From positions 310,001 to 374,000 of the forward strand of contig JBMNLX010000005.1 in the NCBI GenBank assembly GCA_050953085.1: DNA of 64,000 nt. Reading direction: 5' to 3'. Source of the DNA: UBA3946 sp002385755 (GTDB taxonomy: Bacteria > Bacillota_I > Bacilli_A > ML615J-28 > CAG-698). The position numbers and the translations under genes are program-made. Below the pieces are notes generated by a model. That model ran no database searches. It saw only the letters and a list, made by a program, of their open reading frames with translations, and was not told the DNA's origin. Below are positions 34,373 through 42,658 of this stretch, in pieces (within the stretch, counting starts at the first letter, position 1; every line of letters begins with the position of its first letter).

Positions 34373-35038
34373 ATGTTTATTCGTAATAATGAGAAATTGC
34401 AGGAATTATTAGCAAAACGCGATAAAGCCTATGAGAAGTACAGCGAGGGACTGAATACTTTGAACGCTCAATACGACCCGATAAAAGTTGAATTAAGAAA
34501 AAGCCGAAACAACCGGATTTATTTCTTGGGCGTGGTTTTATCGGCGATCGTCCTTTTCTCATTTATTTTTTTACTGATGTATGAGGATTTCCCCGGGTAC
34601 CTCGCGTATATAATATACGCCTTATTGTTCGTCTCTTTAGGCTTCGCCATTTTTCTTTTGGTTAAAACGCTTAAAAAATTAGAGGCGATAACTATTGAAT
34701 GGACGAAGCAATACGATGATATCGCGAAATATCTTAAGGAAGGGAACGAGCATCAAGGTCGCGCGGCGGAAGAAGCCGTTAAAGTTATTTGCGAGAATAA
34801 GTACCATGATGAAATCGGATTAAAGAAAAAAGAATTGCCGGCGGAAGAATTTGCCCTCTATTGGCAGAAAATCCTTGAGAAAGAAAAAGAGTTGATCGCC
34901 GCGGAGATGGGAGATACCGCCACGGCTGAGGAAGTCATCGAGTATTACAAAAAGTGGGGGAAGAAATTTACCCGCGATGAAGACACAGATTATGATAAAC
35001 TCCTCGCGGCGCGGCGAAAAAGGCATTTGCGAGAATAA
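34373..35038 (+). CDS. Unknown protein with two membrane helices and coiled-coil ends
   Basis: I do not recognise this 221-residue protein. It has an N-terminal charged helical region (1-48, heptad-like), two closely spaced membrane helices (about 50-69 and 76-98), then a long highly charged helical cytoplasmic tail rich in Glu and Lys. Both termini should face the cytoplasm. It is monocistronic with its own promoter and terminator, between the pyruvate:ferredoxin oxidoreductase and apbE-suf operons. Codon use is like the neighbours. Confidence 0.7.
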   Translation: MFIRNNEKLQELLAKRDKAYEKYSEGLNTLNAQYDPIKVELRKSRNNRIYFLGVVLSAIVLFSFIFLLMYEDFPGYLAYIIYALLFVSLGFAIFLLVKTLKKLEAITIEWTKQYDDIAKYLKEGNEHQGRAAEEAVKVICENKYHDEIGLKKKELPAEEFALYWQKILEKEKELIAAEMGDTATAEEVIEYYKKWGKKFTRDEDTDYDKLLAARRKRHLRE

Positions 35039-35068
35039 GGGCTTTTCTTTAAGGGAAAGCCTTTTTAC
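35037..35068 (+). terminator. Terminator after the unknown membrane protein gene
   Basis: GGGCTTTTC...GAAAGCC arms around a short AT loop (TTTAAGG), followed by TTTTTACTTTTT. The hairpin begins at the stop codon. Confidence 0.72.
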
Positions 35069-35113
35069 TTTTTCGACGTTATTATATTTAATGCAAATAT
35101 TTTCACTCTATAG

Positions 35114-35119
35114 TATAAT
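35114..35119 (+). promoter_or_regulatory. -10 element before apbE-suf
   Basis: TATAAT 20 bases before the apbE start, with no good -35 (ATGCAA at 17 bases). Likely promoter of the apbE-suf operon, perhaps activator dependent. Confidence 0.45.
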
Positions 35120-35139
35120 AATAAAATCGGAGGGCGACC

Positions 35140-36351
35140 ATGTTAACAAGTTATATAAAAAAATCATTTACTCTATTAGTCGTTATTATCACCGTTTTTT
35201 TTCTTTCCGGTTGCGAAAAGGAAAGATATTATAAATATACCCTTGTTTTGGATAATGCTTTTAACACAATAAATAAGGTCGATATTTTTACTCTCGGGAA
35301 AACGGAACAGGAAGTTCTTAAAAAAGTCCGGGACGACATCAATCAAATATTGCTCGATTTGGATCACAAATTTAACGTTCAGGATCGAAGCGATAACATC
35401 ATTACGGATTTGATGCGAGTCAATAACAACGCCGGCGCGGCTCCGGTCGTCGTTGACCCCGAGGTAATCGATGTGTTGGAAATAGCATTGGATTTCTCCC
35501 AACGCTCCGCCGTTGAGGGCGTTGCCCTTTATGATCCGACCATCCTACCCGTTGCCGATTTGTGGGATATAACTAACCGGCAATATAATTATTTTGATAA
35601 TAATTATATCAGCGATGAGGAGCTTCCGGAAGAGGGGGAAATCGCGGCCGCCTTAGCCTTGGTTGATTACCGCGACGTTATTATCGATAAAGAAGAAAGC
35701 ACCGTATTTTTAAAAAACGAGGGAATGAAGATTGATTTAGGATCGATAGTGAAGGGGTACGCGGCCGATAAAATTAAAGTTTATCTTTTGGATAATGGTT
35801 ATAATAAAGCCGTAATCGATATCGGCCGTAATATCTTGACCGTCGGTTCGTTCGTGAACGCGGACCTGGAAGACACGCCGTGGAAAATAGGCATTCAAAG
35901 ACCGTTTGCCTCGATATTTGATAGGGATTACGAGGAAACGGAAATCATCGGGATACTGAGAGTTACCGACTTATCGCTTGTAACTTCGGGAATTTACGAA
36001 AAATATATATTAACAGATAGCGGGAAACGATATCATCATATTTTTGATCCCCGGACCGGTTACCCGATGAACAATAATGTGGCGAGCGTAACCGTTATTT
36101 GCGATGAATCGATTATCGCGGATGCTCTAAGCACGACTTTGTTCCTGCTGGGAATTGAGAAGGCGATGGAAATGATTGACGGGCTCGATTTTAACGTTGA
36201 AACTATCTGGGTTTTGCAGTCCGAGGAACCCGGAAAAGATTACGAGATATACGTTTCCGCAGGACTGGAAGACAACTTCGCCTTCAACGACAAAGTTGAA
36301 AGCAGAAAATACGTGTATAAAGGAGTGTACGATGCGCAGGCTGGAAATTAA
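35140..36351 (+). CDS. apbE: FAD:protein FMN transferase ApbE, lipoprotein
   Basis: Attaches FMN covalently to threonine residues of extracytoplasmic flavoproteins such as Rnf/Nqr subunits and FMN-binding domain proteins. The 403-residue product has a lipoprotein signal peptide with lipobox LSGC (Cys25) and the ApbE motifs GSIVKGYAAD, DIGRNILTVG and HHIFDPRTGYP. The usual DxGGN is DIGRN here. The last 20 bases overlap sufC, so it heads the suf operon. No obvious flavinylation target is encoded in the window. Confidence 0.92.
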   Translation: MLTSYIKKSFTLLVVIITVFFLSGCEKERYYKYTLVLDNAFNTINKVDIFTLGKTEQEVLKKVRDDINQILLDLDHKFNVQDRSDNIITDLMRVNNNAGAAPVVVDPEVIDVLEIALDFSQRSAVEGVALYDPTILPVADLWDITNRQYNYFDNNYISDEELPEEGEIAAALALVDYRDVIIDKEESTVFLKNEGMKIDLGSIVKGYAADKIKVYLLDNGYNKAVIDIGRNILTVGSFVNADLEDTPWKIGIQRPFASIFDRDYEETEIIGILRVTDLSLVTSGIYEKYILTDSGKRYHHIFDPRTGYPMNNNVASVTVICDESIIADALSTTLFLLGIEKAMEMIDGLDFNVETIWVLQSEEPGKDYEIYVSAGLEDNFAFNDKVESRKYVYKGVYDAQAGN

Positions 36352-37150
36352 AAACTTACATACAACCGCCGATGATTTCGAGATCTTAAAAGGAGTTAAC
36401 CTAGTAATTAAAACCGGCGAAGTCCATGCCGTCATGGGGCCGAACGGGACAGGCAAGTCGACCTTGGCATCGACGATTATGGGCTATTATAAATATCAAG
36501 TTAGCGCGGGCGATATTCTTTTGGACGATGAAAGCATACTTCCCTTAACCGTGGACGAGCGAAGCCGCCGCGGCATTTTCCTCGCGATGCAACATCCTTA
36601 TGAAATCTCCGGCATCACCAACGCCGATTTTATTAAAGCGGCATTACAGGCGCGGATGAAGGAGGGAGAACGTTTATCGTTATACCGCTTTATCAAGCAT
36701 TTTGACCGGGTGGTTAATGATTTGCAGATGAACCCCGACTTGCCGCACCGCTACTTGAACGAGGGGTTTTCGGGCGGCGAGAAAAAGCGAAACGAGATTT
36801 TGCAGATGAAGATGTTAAAACCGAACTTCGCGATATTGGATGAAATAGATTCGGGGCTGGATGTCGACGCCCTAAAGATCGTCGGAGACAATATCAATCA
36901 AATGCGCGGCCCCGATTTCGGCGCCCTAATCATAACCCATTATCAAAGACTTTTGGATTATATCGATGTCGATTACGTCCATATTATGATGGGAGGCCGG
37001 ATCGTGATGAGCGGCGGTACGGAATTAATAGAGAAAATTGACAAGGACGGTTACGAATGGGTTAAAGCCGAATTGGGCTTAGAAAACGGGGATGCCAAAC
37101 CGGTTTCCAGCGTTTTGAAGGATTGCGCTTTTAAAGGCTTAAGGGAGTAA
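36332..37150 (+). CDS. sufC: Fe-S assembly ATPase SufC
   Basis: ABC-type ATPase of the SufBCD scaffold complex. The 272-residue protein has Walker A GPNGTGKST (36-44), the SufC-type signature FSGGEKKRNE, Walker B AILDEIDSGLD and a switch histidine in IITHYQR. The start is the ATG behind AAAGGAGTGTACG; the open frame extends further upstream only inside apbE. First of five suf genes in the order C-D-S-U-B, as in Bacillus. Confidence 0.96.
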   Translation: MRRLEIKNLHTTADDFEILKGVNLVIKTGEVHAVMGPNGTGKSTLASTIMGYYKYQVSAGDILLDDESILPLTVDERSRRGIFLAMQHPYEISGITNADFIKAALQARMKEGERLSLYRFIKHFDRVVNDLQMNPDLPHRYLNEGFSGGEKKRNEILQMKMLKPNFAILDEIDSGLDVDALKIVGDNINQMRGPDFGALIITHYQRLLDYIDVDYVHIMMGGRIVMSGGTELIEKIDKDGYEWVKAELGLENGDAKPVSSVLKDCAFKGLRE

Positions 37151-37156
37151 TTCTTC

Positions 37157-38044
37157 ATGGTGGAAACGGTAAAAAACGACCTAATCGCGCCCGGGGATGA
37201 TTATTCCATCTATAAGAACGGGATATTTCTCGCCGGCGACGGTCCCCGGGACCTTACTATAAAGGATGACGGGACGTATAAAATCATTCATTTGATTGAC
37301 GCGGATACCAAGATTAGGATTGACGTGAAAGCGGGACTAAAAGTCACCCTTTTCGAGTTTTATTATTTTCTGGGCAATGACCCCGCTATAAAGATTGATT
37401 TTCATGCCGGCGAAAACTCTTCCGTGAATTACGTCCGATTCAAACATGGCGATTTAGCAGGTGAAATTAGGTTTATAACAAATACTAATATCGGTGAAAA
37501 TACATATATTAATAACAGAAATCTTTCGGTTTTATCCTCGGTATGTAGCCTCGTTGATAATGTTTTCCTGCAAAGTGAAAACGCGAAAATTGAAATGTTA
37601 AACGTCACGATTAATACTTTCGGAAAAACACAGTATCATCAATACGATATCCATCACCGGGCCCCGCGCACATTCTCGATGATGAATAATTACGGAATAA
37701 GCAAGCGCCGGTCGGTTTTGGACATTAAAAGCAACGGCATTATCGCGAAAGGCGCTAAAAAAGCTTCATTAACGCAGAAGACCAAGGGCTTGATTCTTGG
37801 CGATGACGCGCATCTTGCCGCTAACCCCTTTTTGGAAATCGACGAACATGACGTCATTGCCTCGCACGGAGCTTCCATCGGGGCTATTAACGAGGACGAA
37901 TTGTATTATTTAATGAGTCGCGGCCTTACTTATGCGAACGCGGAGAAGTTAATCGTCTCCGGTTTCATCAACCCTTTTTTTAACGGCCTGCGCGACGACA
38001 AATCGATTGATTATATGAAGCGTAAGATTAATCAGAATCTTTAG
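37157..38044 (+). CDS. sufD: Fe-S assembly protein SufD, short form
   Basis: Partner of SufB in the SufBC2D scaffold. At 295 residues it is much shorter than Bacillus SufD (about 437); the missing part is the N-terminal helical region. The beta-helix core and the conserved C-terminal segment HGASIGAINEDELYYLMSRGL are intact, with the histidine of ASHG kept. It is 6 bases after sufC and 11 before sufS. It begins at the first plausible ATG (weak AGGGAGTAATTC site), and nothing upstream extends it. Confidence 0.9.
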   Translation: MVETVKNDLIAPGDDYSIYKNGIFLAGDGPRDLTIKDDGTYKIIHLIDADTKIRIDVKAGLKVTLFEFYYFLGNDPAIKIDFHAGENSSVNYVRFKHGDLAGEIRFITNTNIGENTYINNRNLSVLSSVCSLVDNVFLQSENAKIEMLNVTINTFGKTQYHQYDIHHRAPRTFSMMNNYGISKRRSVLDIKSNGIIAKGAKKASLTQKTKGLILGDDAHLAANPFLEIDEHDVIASHGASIGAINEDELYYLMSRGLTYANAEKLIVSGFINPFFNGLRDDKSIDYMKRKINQNL

Positions 38045-38055
38045 GGGTGAAATAA

Positions 38056-39279
38056 ATGTTTAATGTAAAAAAGATTAGGGATATGTTTCCGCTATACCGG
38101 TTATATCCCAATCTTGTCTATTTGGACAACAGCGCGACATCGCTCACGCCGCAAATCGTTATGGATAAAATGAACGAATATTACAGTCAGTACGGCGTGA
38201 ATATTCATCGCGGAGTTTATAGTTTAAGCCATCGGGCGACCGAGGAGTATGATAAAGCCAGGAAAACAATCGCAGGATTCATAAATTGCGATCCTTCCGA
38301 GCTAGTGTTTACCAAAAACGCCTCCAACGCCTTAAACATGATCGCGCTGATGTATGGGGATAAGTATATAAATGAGGGCGACGTTATCGTCACGTCCGAG
38401 TTGGAGCATCACAGCTCGTTTTTGCCTTGGCTTAAGTTAAGTCAAAGAAAAGGAGCGGTTTTGCGTTTCGTCCCCCTTAACCGCGACGGTCGGATAACCG
38501 CGGAAAATTTCCGGAAAGTCATGGACGAGAAAGTCAAGGTCGTTGCCTTAACTTACGTATCCAACGTAATGGGCTACATTACCCCGATAAAAGAAATAAT
38601 CTCCTTGGCACATCGCAACAACGCCGTCGTCATCGTTGACGCGGCGCAGGCCGCCGCGCATATTAAAATTGACGTAAATGACTTGGATTGTGACTTTTTA
38701 GTTTTTTCCGCGCACAAAATGCTAGGCCCTACCGGGATCGGCGCTCTTTACGGGAGGAAGCGAATATTGGAAACCCTTGACCCGTTGGAATACGGCGGCG
38801 ACATGAACGCTTCCGTTAGCAAGGATGAAGTTACTTTTAAGGACGCGCCGTTCCGCTTCGAAACGGGAACTCCCCCGATAGCCGAGGCCCTAGGCTTTGC
38901 CCGCGCCGTCGAATATGTTAACAGTATCGGGTTGAAGGACATCGCTCGCCACGGGCAAATGCTTCACCAATACGCTATCGATCGACTCGCGGGTTTGCCC
39001 GGCTTAAAGTTATATAACCCCGGGGCAGAAATACCGATCATTAGCTTTAATATCGAGGGAGTTCATCCCCATGACGCGGCGACGGTTTTTGATGAAAACA
39101 ATATATGTCTTAGGGCGGGCCACCATTGCGCCCAACTAGTAAGCAAGTGGTTGGAATGCATGGGAACGCTACGGGCGTCATTTTACATTTACAATGATTA
39201 TCGGGATGTCGACAAGTTTGTCGAGACCGTTAAGGAAGCCGTGAATTTTTTCAGGAAAGTATCGGGTGAGCATTATTGA
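38056..39279 (+). CDS. sufS: Cysteine desulfurase SufS
   Basis: Pyridoxal-phosphate enzyme that removes sulfur from cysteine as a persulfide for SUF assembly. The 407-residue protein has the PLP lysine Lys221 (SAHKMLGPTG), LDNSATSLTP near 23-32, SELEHHSS and the catalytic Cys358 in RAGHHCAQ. Group II desulfurase. It overlaps sufU by 4 bases, matching their direct sulfur transfer. Confidence 0.96.
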   Translation: MFNVKKIRDMFPLYRLYPNLVYLDNSATSLTPQIVMDKMNEYYSQYGVNIHRGVYSLSHRATEEYDKARKTIAGFINCDPSELVFTKNASNALNMIALMYGDKYINEGDVIVTSELEHHSSFLPWLKLSQRKGAVLRFVPLNRDGRITAENFRKVMDEKVKVVALTYVSNVMGYITPIKEIISLAHRNNAVVIVDAAQAAAHIKIDVNDLDCDFLVFSAHKMLGPTGIGALYGRKRILETLDPLEYGGDMNASVSKDEVTFKDAPFRFETGTPPIAEALGFARAVEYVNSIGLKDIARHGQMLHQYAIDRLAGLPGLKLYNPGAEIPIISFNIEGVHPHDAATVFDENNICLRAGHHCAQLVSKWLECMGTLRASFYIYNDYRDVDKFVETVKEAVNFFRKVSGEHY

Positions 39280-39707
39280 ACAATTTAGAGAATTTATACC
39301 GACAAGTCATTATCGAACATTATAAATACCCCCGCAACAAAGGTTTGAAGGGGTTTTCTCAGAAGCGTTTGTACAATCCGTCCTGCGGCGATGACGTGAC
39401 TATGGAGGCGAAAGTAGAAGACGGAATAGTAAAAGAGATTAATTTCGAAGGGAACGGCTGTTCCATATGCTGCTCGGCCGCGAGCATCGCGACCGAACTT
39501 TTGAAAGGAAAAACGGTTCGGGAAGCAAAAAGCATAATCGAAAAATTTTACGCTTTGATTAAAGGCGAGGAAGTCGACGGGGAGGATGAATTGGAGGAAG
39601 CGGCGGTTTACCGCGGCGTGTCGCAATTCCCAGCCCGCGTTAAGTGCGCCGCCCTGCCGTGGAAAGCGCTGGAACAAATTTTGGACGGAGAAGAAAATGA
39701 AAGATAA
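39276..39707 (+). CDS. sufU: Sulfur-transfer protein SufU
   Basis: Zinc protein that accepts sulfur from SufS and passes it to SufB. The 143-residue protein has the zinc ligands Cys37, Asp39, Cys62 and Cys124 in the positions expected from Bacillus SufU, and the extra segment before the last cysteine (about 99-120) that separates SufU from IscU. The start codon is TTG, overlapping the sufS stop, with GGTGAG as ribosome-binding site. It overlaps sufB by 11 bases. Confidence 0.95.
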   Translation: MNNLENLYRQVIIEHYKYPRNKGLKGFSQKRLYNPSCGDDVTMEAKVEDGIVKEINFEGNGCSICCSAASIATELLKGKTVREAKSIIEKFYALIKGEEVDGEDELEEAAVYRGVSQFPARVKCAALPWKALEQILDGEENER

Positions 39708-41097
39708 TATCGGCAAAATTATCGGGGATTATAAATACGGTTTTAAAACCGACGCCGAGAGCGTCGTCAATACCGGAAAAGGCCTAAGCCTTGATGTCGT
39801 CAAGGCGATTTCAAAATATAAGGGCGAACCTGATTGGATGTTGGATTTTCGGGTAAAGGCGTATCAAAAATTTATCGAGATGCCGATGCCTGATTTTGGC
39901 CCGAGTCTGGATTTTATTGATTTTGACGAGTACACGTATTATATAAAATCAAGCGAGGAAGTCGAAAGCAGCTGGGACAAGGTGCCGGAGAAAATCAAAC
40001 AGACTTTTGAAAAACTCGGCATCCCGGAAGCGGAAAGAAAGTACCTGGCGGGGCTTTCTACTCAATTTGAATCGGAAGTCGTTTATCATAACACGCTTGA
40101 AGAATTGGATAAACTCGGCGTTCTCTTTTGCGATACCGACACCGCCGTTCGCATGTACCCGGATATCGTCAGGGAATACTTCGGGACTGTGGTTCCTTAC
40201 GGCGATAATAAATTCGCCGCCCTTAATTCCGCGGTTTGGAGCGGGGGCTCTTTCATTTACGTTCCCAAGGGAGTTAAACTGGAAAAACCGCTTCAATCAT
40301 ATTTTCGCATTAATTCGGAACGGATGGGGCAATTCGAGCGGACGCTAATTATCGTCGATGATGACGCGAGCCTGAATTACGTCGAGGGTTGCACCGCGCC
40401 GATTTATTCCAAAGATTCTTTGCATGCCGCCGTAGTTGAGATTATCGTGAAAAACCGGGGGTATTGTCGCTACTCGACAATCCAAAACTGGTCGACCAAT
40501 ATCGTCAACTTGGTTACAAAACGGGCGGTCTGCGAGGCGGGCGCTCATATGGAGTGGGTCGACGGCAATATCGGCTCAATGATCAACATGAAATATCCGG
40601 CCTGTATTTTAAAAGGCGAAAAAGCCAAGGGCACGACGATATCAATCGCTTACGCCGGTCCCAACCAGATTCAGGACGCCGGCGCCAAAATGATTCATCT
40701 CGCCCCGAACACGACAAGCAAGGTTATATCAAAATCGATCTGTCGGGGAGGCGGGAAAGTAAATTACCGCGGGATAGTAAGTTGCGGGGAAAACGCCGCC
40801 GACGCCCATTCGCGCGTTGAATGCGACACGATTATCTTGGACGGCGTTTCCTCAAGCGACACGCTGCCGACGAATGTCGTGAAGAACCGGAAGGCTAGAA
40901 TCGAGCACGAGGCGACGGTTTCAAAAATCAGCGAGGATCAACTGTTTTATCTGATGAGCCGCGGCTTGACCGAGGAACAAGCTTTGGAGATGATTGTGAT
41001 GGGCTTTATCGAGCCGTTTGCAAAAGAATTGCCGATGGAGTACGCCGTCGAGCTTAACCAATTGATAAAATTAGAAATGACCGGGTCAATCGGTTAA
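39697..41097 (+). CDS. sufB: Fe-S assembly scaffold SufB
   Basis: Scaffold subunit on which the cluster is built. The 466-residue protein has normal length and the conserved segments SAVWSGGSFIYVPKGVKLEKPLQ, YVEGCTAP, and SRVECDT with Cys376, the residue corresponding to the essential sulfur-accepting cysteine. The start is the ATG behind GGAGAAGAA inside the end of sufU. Last gene of the operon; a terminator begins at its stop. Confidence 0.96.
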   Translation: MKDNIGKIIGDYKYGFKTDAESVVNTGKGLSLDVVKAISKYKGEPDWMLDFRVKAYQKFIEMPMPDFGPSLDFIDFDEYTYYIKSSEEVESSWDKVPEKIKQTFEKLGIPEAERKYLAGLSTQFESEVVYHNTLEELDKLGVLFCDTDTAVRMYPDIVREYFGTVVPYGDNKFAALNSAVWSGGSFIYVPKGVKLEKPLQSYFRINSERMGQFERTLIIVDDDASLNYVEGCTAPIYSKDSLHAAVVEIIVKNRGYCRYSTIQNWSTNIVNLVTKRAVCEAGAHMEWVDGNIGSMINMKYPACILKGEKAKGTTISIAYAGPNQIQDAGAKMIHLAPNTTSKVISKSICRGGGKVNYRGIVSCGENAADAHSRVECDTIILDGVSSSDTLPTNVVKNRKARIEHEATVSKISEDQLFYLMSRGLTEEQALEMIVMGFIEPFAKELPMEYAVELNQLIKLEMTGSIG

Positions 41098-41100
41098 TAA

Positions 41101-41136
41101 AAACGGCTAAAGAGAATATTCTTTAGCGGTTTTTTT
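41101..41136 (+). terminator. Terminator of the suf operon
   Basis: GCTAAAGA pairs with TCTTTAGC around a 6-base loop, extended outward with one mismatch, then a run of T. It begins 3 bases after the sufB stop. Confidence 0.88.
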
Positions 41137-41186
41137 TATAACATGAGTTTATTTAAAATTGGCTTTATTTTTTGGCTGTTTTTTAG

Positions 41187-41192
41187 TATAAT
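41187..41192 (+). promoter_or_regulatory. -10 element before the degenerate ABC gene
   Basis: TATAAT 20 bases before the start codon with a weak -35 (TTTATT, 17-base spacer). It would drive the degenerate ABC pair and perhaps ltaS. Confidence 0.45.
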
Positions 41193-41212
41193 TAATTAAG
41201 GAGTTTATTGTC

Positions 41213-42031
41213 ATGACGGTGTTAAGGGTTGAAAATCTACGGTTGGCGAACTATACGATCAATATTGAATTTATAAACAAGGAAGCGGTCGCTTTTTGGT
41301 CGTATGATAAAAAAACTATTGCTAGATTTTTTGATATTATCGCCGGAATCAATAACAATAACAACTCATGCTTTTACAACGACAACAATATATATGATAA
41401 TAAGGAGTATTTCCAGGCGCGGCTGTATTTTGATTTTCGGAAAAAATACCTTTCGACATTGAAACTTAATTATCTCAAAGAGAAATTTCGCCAGAAATAC
41501 AATCTTGACTTTAATAAGGATGAATTTAAACGCGTTTCGGAACAGTTGGACATTCGCGGGGAAACCGAAGTCAACCATGTTTACAGATATACGAAAGTGG
41601 GAAATACTTTTGTGAATTTCGCTTTGACGCGTTCGTTAGACAAGTCCATTATTATTATCAACAACCCGACGATCAATCTTTCCATGCAATCCGATATCGA
41701 CTTCGTAACGGCCGGATTAACCGATAAAAGCAAATTTGACCTCATGATTCTCGGGCCGGATAACCTGGCGGCGTTTGCCGGCAAATTGGACCGAATCTGC
41801 TTTTTTTCCAATTATACCGGGGAAATCATAACCGCCCGCGGCGATGACAGTTTGGTCGTGGTCCGAGGCAAGCCGGAAGATATTGAGAATGTCATTTATC
41901 AAGACGAGGAGAAGACTATTTTTCTTAATTATTTGACGCGGGCGGAATTAAGGAAACTGGAGAAAGAGATGTCGCTTGAGGCGGTGCCCGCGGAAGCGAT
42001 AGATAAGTATGTTGCGAGGTTTGAGACATGA
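41213..42031 (+). CDS. Degenerate ABC ATPase-like protein without catalytic motifs
   Basis: The 272-residue protein aligns by eye along its whole length with ABC-2-type ATP-binding proteins: MTVLRVENL at the N-terminus, then a Walker A position reading WSYDKKTIARFFDIIAG (29-45) with all P-loop glycines lost; a signature position YTKVGNTFVNFALTRSL (126-142) where YSKGMKQRL..ALA is expected; a Walker B position IIIINNPT (146-153) where LDEPT is expected, so Asp and Glu have become Asn150 and Asn151; a D-loop LS for LD; and GPDNL (181-185) where SSHDL is expected, so the switch histidine is gone. The frame is intact and well expressed-looking (AAGGAG site). It overlaps a six-helix membrane protein by 4 bases. 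Probably a non-hydrolysing pseudo-ATPase. Confidence 0.72.
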   Translation: MTVLRVENLRLANYTINIEFINKEAVAFWSYDKKTIARFFDIIAGINNNNNSCFYNDNNIYDNKEYFQARLYFDFRKKYLSTLKLNYLKEKFRQKYNLDFNKDEFKRVSEQLDIRGETEVNHVYRYTKVGNTFVNFALTRSLDKSIIIINNPTINLSMQSDIDFVTAGLTDKSKFDLMILGPDNLAAFAGKLDRICFFSNYTGEIITARGDDSLVVVRGKPEDIENVIYQDEEKTIFLNYLTRAELRKLEKEMSLEAVPAEAIDKYVARFET

Positions 42032-42636
42032 AATATGAAAAATATCACAGACTGACGCAAAATTATTTCGCGCAATTGGTCGTCGCGTTCGTGTCGGCGT
42101 TATTATTAATAATGACGGCAATCGTGTTGTTTGAGGATATTGACCTGGACAACACGATGCTTATATATAATATATACGGAACGCTCGCCCTGGTCGGTTT
42201 TATTTACAGTTACAATTTAACAAAAAAGCACCTGCGCAGCGAGTTGGAAGTGGGCGTGACAAGAAAGCGAATCTACCGAAATTATTTATTTAACACGCTT
42301 ATCTCCCTTATGATATCTTTGTTTTTAGTCGCTTATTACATGTTTATTTATAAAAAAGTTATCAGAAACACTTTGACGCTACCTCAATTATTTGATTTCA
42401 AGAAAATAATCTTTTTGCCTTTAATATACTTATTGATATCTTTTAGCGGCTTTATTCTCGGAATCATTCAAATGAGAAAAAAAGTGTTTTACGTATTGTT
42501 TTCGATCGTCGTGAGCGGTCTGGTATTAATAATAATTTATTTGAGCATTACGTATTATGTTAATATGGCGTTATTGTTGGCGGTTTTAATTTTGGCCGTT
42601 ATCAATTACTTCTTAATCGCCAATTACCGCGTATAG
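42028..42636 (+). CDS. ABC-2-like membrane protein paired with the degenerate ATPase
   Basis: A 202-residue protein with six predicted membrane helices (about 15-35, 43-62, 90-108, 127-147, 153-173, 178-199). The cytoplasmic loop after helix 2 reads SELEVGVTRKRIYRNYLFNTL, split here as an acidic start, GVTRKRI and a helix: this resembles the ATPase-contact loop of ABC-2 permeases (GVSRK...). It overlaps the preceding gene by 4 bases and precedes ltaS by 22 bases. No substrate can be named. Confidence 0.68.
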   Translation: MKYEKYHRLTQNYFAQLVVAFVSALLLIMTAIVLFEDIDLDNTMLIYNIYGTLALVGFIYSYNLTKKHLRSELEVGVTRKRIYRNYLFNTLISLMISLFLVAYYMFIYKKVIRNTLTLPQLFDFKKIIFLPLIYLLISFSGFILGIIQMRKKVFYVLFSIVVSGLVLIIIYLSITYYVNMALLLAVLILAVINYFLIANYRV

Positions 42637-42658
42637 GAGATAGTGGAGAAAGCTAGAT

